Assembly (NCBI GenBank): GCA_905193585.1
Contig: CAJJPG010000017.1
Coordinates: 1 to 23,296 of the forward strand
DNA: 23,296 nt
Origin: an uncultured Oscillospiraceae bacterium
GTDB lineage: Bacteria; Bacillota; Clostridia; Oscillospirales; Acutalibacteraceae
Direction: 5' to 3'
Shown one piece after another: positions 20,966 through 23,296 of this stretch; the stretch's first letter is position 1; every line of letters begins with the position of its first letter. Position numbers and translations under genes: made by a program. Under the pieces are notes generated by a model, which did no database searches, was not told the origin of the DNA, and saw nothing but the letters and a program-made list of their open reading frames with translations.

Positions 20966-21840
20966 TTTCCGATAACTCCTTTATACCAAGTCGGAACGGG
21001 GTTTTTCATATCGTCATACCAACTTAGTACATCTTTTGCCTGATTTACCATTACTTGAATTTGCTCGTCACCAAAAGGAATTGCCCAAGGTACAGAAGAT
21101 AACGTATTACTGCTGATATAAAGTGCGAGAAGTTCCCAAAATTCCATAGGCACATCATTATCAAAGTATCCGTTGACCATTCCGGTAGCAAACAGAGGGG
21201 TAGCTTGAGCGCACCACACAATTCGGTTAAATTCTTCCCAAGGATCTCCGAAGTCATTTCTGTTAAAGTCAATGATGTAGAGCTGCTTATCGTTACCTAT
21301 CATCATATTGCCGATATGATAATCTCCGTGCTGATAAGTTCGAGGGCGACCGCTAAGCAAGTGTCTGTGTGCGTTAATGTAATCAATGAAGGCTTGTCCG
21401 TTTTCATACTTGATAGGACATTCTTCATACATTTTGATTTTGCGATCTGCTTTACGGTTAAAATAGATTTCCCAATCTTCTATTCCTTCCGGAGCAGGAA
21501 TTTTATGAATTTCCTTTAGTATTCGTCCTGCTTCAAAGCCGTAAGAATACTGCTCATCACTTGTGAGGTTGTGTGCATTTTCTTCTGCATCAACACCGTC
21601 TATCCAAGTTTGAATTGAATAAACCCCTTCGTCAGACGTGCCGAACTCTAACGGTCTGCACATTGGTACACCGAGAGCTGCCACCTGACTCATTAGTTCG
21701 TATTCACTTTTCTTTCGTTCATATTGTTCAATCGGAGAAACACGAAGCAAGAACTTTTTTCCTTGCTCGTCAGTAACACAATACTTTTTATCCCCCGACC
21801 ATCCTTTATTTATCGGTTCCTTTGAAATAAATTCAGTCAT
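20962..21840 (-). CDS. APH-family small-molecule phosphotransferase
   Basis: This 292-aa protein is a member of the aminoglycoside phosphotransferase/choline kinase fold. The catalytic loop HGDYHIGNMM (His171-Met180) contains the Brenner motif H-G-D-x-H-x2-N, and the Mg-binding IIDFNRNDFGDP follows with Asp191. The start at ATG 21840 (MTEFISKEPINKGWSGDKKY) has an AAAGGA site 6 nt upstream; an earlier GTG at 21855 would overlap the preceding gene. The family includes antibiotic kinases and kinases for sugars or other metabolites, so aminoglycoside resistance should not be assumed. It overlaps the DUF218 gene by 4 nt. Confidence 0.9.
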   Translation of the reverse strand: MTEFISKEPINKGWSGDKKYCVTDEQGKKFLLRVSPIEQYERKKSEYELMSQVAALGVPMCRPLEFGTSDEGVYSIQTWIDGVDAEENAHNLTSDEQYSYGFEAGRILKEIHKIPAPEGIEDWEIYFNRKADRKIKMYEECPIKYENGQAFIDYINAHRHLLSGRPRTYQHGDYHIGNMMIGNDKQLYIIDFNRNDFGDPWEEFNRIVWCAQATPLFATGMVNGYFDNDVPMEFWELLALYISSNTLSSVPWAIPFGDEQIQVMVNQAKDVLSWYDDMKNPVPTWYKGVIGK

Positions 21841-21851
21841 TAGCAGTCCTT

Positions 21852-22604
21852 TCACATCGTTTGTTCTAATTTTTCAATCACAGGGCGATACCACTCCGGC
21901 AAGGTCATTTTTGTTTCTTCGGGTGTAAGCCATAAATGATTCTCAATTTCTCTGCTGTCTAACTTTAACTGCTGAGTACATTCAGCAAGGAATAATACAA
22001 CTGTTTTATGCTTGCCGCCCGGAATGTCATAGCGGATTGTTTTCTTAAAATTCGTAACAAAATCCACAGATATACCAATTTCTTCTTTAATTTCCCGTTT
22101 GGCGGTCTGTTCCTCGGTTTCAAAGGCTTCCATATGTCCTTTAGGAACGCTGTAGGTTTGCGACCTCTGCTGAAAAAGACATAGAATTTTTATTCCGCCG
22201 TTTTCTCTTTTGAAAACGACCGCACCGCAGGATTTTTGGAACAATGCTTCAATTTCAGTTTCATAATACTGTTCTTGAAAATTTATTTGTTCCTTGATTT
22301 CATTTTGCGTAAATGCAACGCTCTCAGGTGCCATAATCAGCTTGTCCTCAACATCGTTACTTCTATATACAATTCCGATGATTTTACCGGTGTAATCGCT
22401 TACCGGAACATCTACGCCTAATAAATAAACATCAAGTTCTTCGCCGTCGCCGCCAAGCACTCCGGGAATATATCCGTAATTGATTGGATAGGTTAAACTG
22501 TAGTTTTCTTTTTTATGTATATAACCTATCGGACGGTCTATTTTAATCGTTATCGTTTTGCCAAGATAGGACTTCATGAGTGCTTTGCGCTCCGTTACAG
22601 TCAT
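21852..22604 (-). CDS. Pyrophosphatase-like / Nudix hydrolase fusion
   Basis: This 250-aa protein joins two phosphohydrolase domains. Residues 10-100 resemble a short family I inorganic pyrophosphatase. Here YPINYGYIPGVLGGDGEELD carries Asp53 and Asp58, and SNDVEDKLIMAP carries Asp84 and Asp87, so most metal ligands are kept; the usual middle Asp is Glu, and the C-terminal third of the family fold is absent. Residues 120-245 form a Nudix domain with a complete box G156-x5-E162-x7-R170-E171-x2-E174-E175-x-G177. It may hydrolyse diadenosine polyphosphates or damaged nucleotides. It starts ATGA-overlapped with the upstream Nudix gene and ends 11 nt before the APH start. Confidence 0.92.
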   Translation of the reverse strand: MTVTERKALMKSYLGKTITIKIDRPIGYIHKKENYSLTYPINYGYIPGVLGGDGEELDVYLLGVDVPVSDYTGKIIGIVYRSNDVEDKLIMAPESVAFTQNEIKEQINFQEQYYETEIEALFQKSCGAVVFKRENGGIKILCLFQQRSQTYSVPKGHMEAFETEEQTAKREIKEEIGISVDFVTNFKKTIRYDIPGGKHKTVVLFLAECTQQLKLDSREIENHLWLTPEETKMTLPEWYRPVIEKLEQTM

Positions 22605-23044
22605 TCATTATTCCTCAATCTACACATAATCTCATACATTGCCACTTTGTTAGACTCCCATTTCAGCAGCTTTCGGGCATCGTTATACGGCAGCCATTGA
22701 TATTCGCTGTGTTCGCTCGAAAGGGTAGGGTCGGCGCTGCACTCAAACGCAAAGCTGTATTCGGGTATAACAAAGATATTTTTGTCCCAATGCGCGCGCA
22801 AATTTTTGGCCACAACCTCCGCCGGAACAAAGGCGACGCTTTGAAGTGCGGTGAGCTTTTCGGCTGTCACGCCGGTTTCTTCCTTGATTTCGCGCAGGGC
22901 GGCGTCCGCCGGTTTTTCGTTATCCTCACCGCCGCCGGCAATAAATTGCCAAATGTCAGAGTCTGTGCGACGAAACACGCAAAAGCACAATTCGCCTTTT
23001 ATAAAATGGTAGGGAACGGCTAAAATCTGAAACGGAGCGCGCAT
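22601..23044 (-). CDS. Nudix hydrolase (NudB-like)
   Basis: This 147-aa protein has a full Nudix box (G37-x5-E43-x7-R51-E52-x2-E55-E56-x-G58). The flanking WQFIAGGGEDNEKPADAALR resembles dihydroneopterin triphosphate pyrophosphatases (NudB), which act in folate synthesis. Nudix substrates are hard to infer from sequence, so this is tentative. It is the first gene of the five-gene operon, with a GAGGA ribosome binding site about 7 nt before the ATG, and its stop overlaps the next start by 4 nt. Confidence 0.9.
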   Translation of the reverse strand: MRAPFQILAVPYHFIKGELCFCVFRRTDSDIWQFIAGGGEDNEKPADAALREIKEETGVTAEKLTALQSVAFVPAEVVAKNLRAHWDKNIFVIPEYSFAFECSADPTLSSEHSEYQWLPYNDARKLLKWESNKVAMYEIMCRLRNNE

Positions 23045-23296
23045 TGCTATTCCTCGCTTTCGGCTTTTAGACTTTCGATTTCGGTTGAGAGTTTATATCA
23101 TTTAATAATCATTGTCATATAAATTATAAGACATGATTGTGGCCTTTCGATTTGAATATTGCATCTCGGTCTTAGGAGGATATCTCCGAAGAGTTTTCAT
23201 CCGCTGCTTTTGTAGTAATAACAGATACCACATAAATCCGAATAAGTCCAGAAAAAGAATAATTCTCTGATTTATAACTCTGATTTTTCCCGAAAG
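23045..23296 (-). promoter_or_regulatory. Promoter region of the five-gene operon
   Basis: No gene is seen in this stretch up to the window edge. On the minus strand, TCGAAA (23145-23150) and a consensus TATAAT (23123-23128) with 16-bp spacing form a plausible promoter about 78 nt ahead of the NudB-like gene. Farther upstream CTTCGGAG-ATATC-CTCCTAAG (23171-23191) forms an 8-bp stem with one mismatch, possibly structural or an operator. The -35 matches consensus at only four positions. Confidence 0.5.

Noticed and set aside
20962..21855. APH gene as an aminoglycoside-resistance gene
   Set aside because: The Brenner motif identifies only the fold; no residues specific to a known drug subclass could be recognised, so a resistance claim is not supported.
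1..23296. CRISPR array, tRNA or rRNA genes
   Set aside because: No regularly spaced repeats longer than the 14-nt array and no cloverleaf-type or rRNA-like segments were seen on either strand.

Overview
The window reads as a low-to-mid-GC member of the Firmicutes, most likely class Clostridia (Oscillospirales / Ruminococcaceae-like). The basis is gene order and protein character: a fused S10-spc-alpha ribosomal super-operon with secY-adk-map, a small KOW-domain protein between map and infA, and rpsD after rpsK. S4, S14, L24 and L36 are all in their zinc-binding (Cys-rich) forms. Assignment below class level is inference. Every gene I can support lies on the minus strand, so transcription runs from high to low coordinates.

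Region 1 (about 93-16052) is the ribosomal super-operon. A strong promoter (-35 TTGCTT, 17 bp, extended -10 TATTAT, A/T-rich UP-like tract) at 16024-16052 precedes a leader of about 270 nt. The leader is rich in perfect hairpins, and the last is followed by a U run, so it looks like a cis-acting attenuator. Then come rpsJ-rplC-rplD-rplW-rplB-rpsS-rplV-rpsC-rplP-rpmC-rpsQ (S10), rplN-rplX-rplE-rpsN-rpsH-rplF-rplR-rpsE-rpmD-rplO-secY-adk-map-KOW-infA-rpmJ (spc) and rpsM-rpsK-rpsD-rpoA-rplQ (alpha). Spacing is tight, with several 1-8 nt overlaps, and a textbook Rho-independent terminator closes the operon at 93-137. Together these genes supply most ribosomal proteins of both subunits, the RNA polymerase alpha subunit, the Sec channel, initiation factor 1, adenylate kinase and methionine aminopeptidase.

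Region 2 (about 16053-16560) is the boundary between the operon and an accessory island. It holds a possible 3' remnant of a host gene, a 19-bp-arm bidirectional terminator, and the 3' end of a large serine recombinase gene that itself contains a terminator-like hairpin. This is where an attachment site of an integrated element would be expected.

Region 3 (about 16480-23296) is the accessory island. A Fic-family protein and a large serine recombinase form a two-gene unit behind a near-consensus promoter that carries direct and inverted repeats (19200-19254). Upstream is a five-gene, mostly ATGA-overlapping operon: Nudix hydrolase, pyrophosphatase-Nudix fusion, APH-type small-molecule kinase, DUF218 protein, and a methyltransferase with a Cys-rich N-terminal domain. 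It looks like cargo on a recombinase-mobilised element, and its joint function is unknown. The most interesting leads are the rpsJ leader RNA, the element parked just upstream of the ribosomal promoter, and the five-gene modification/housecleaning cassette.
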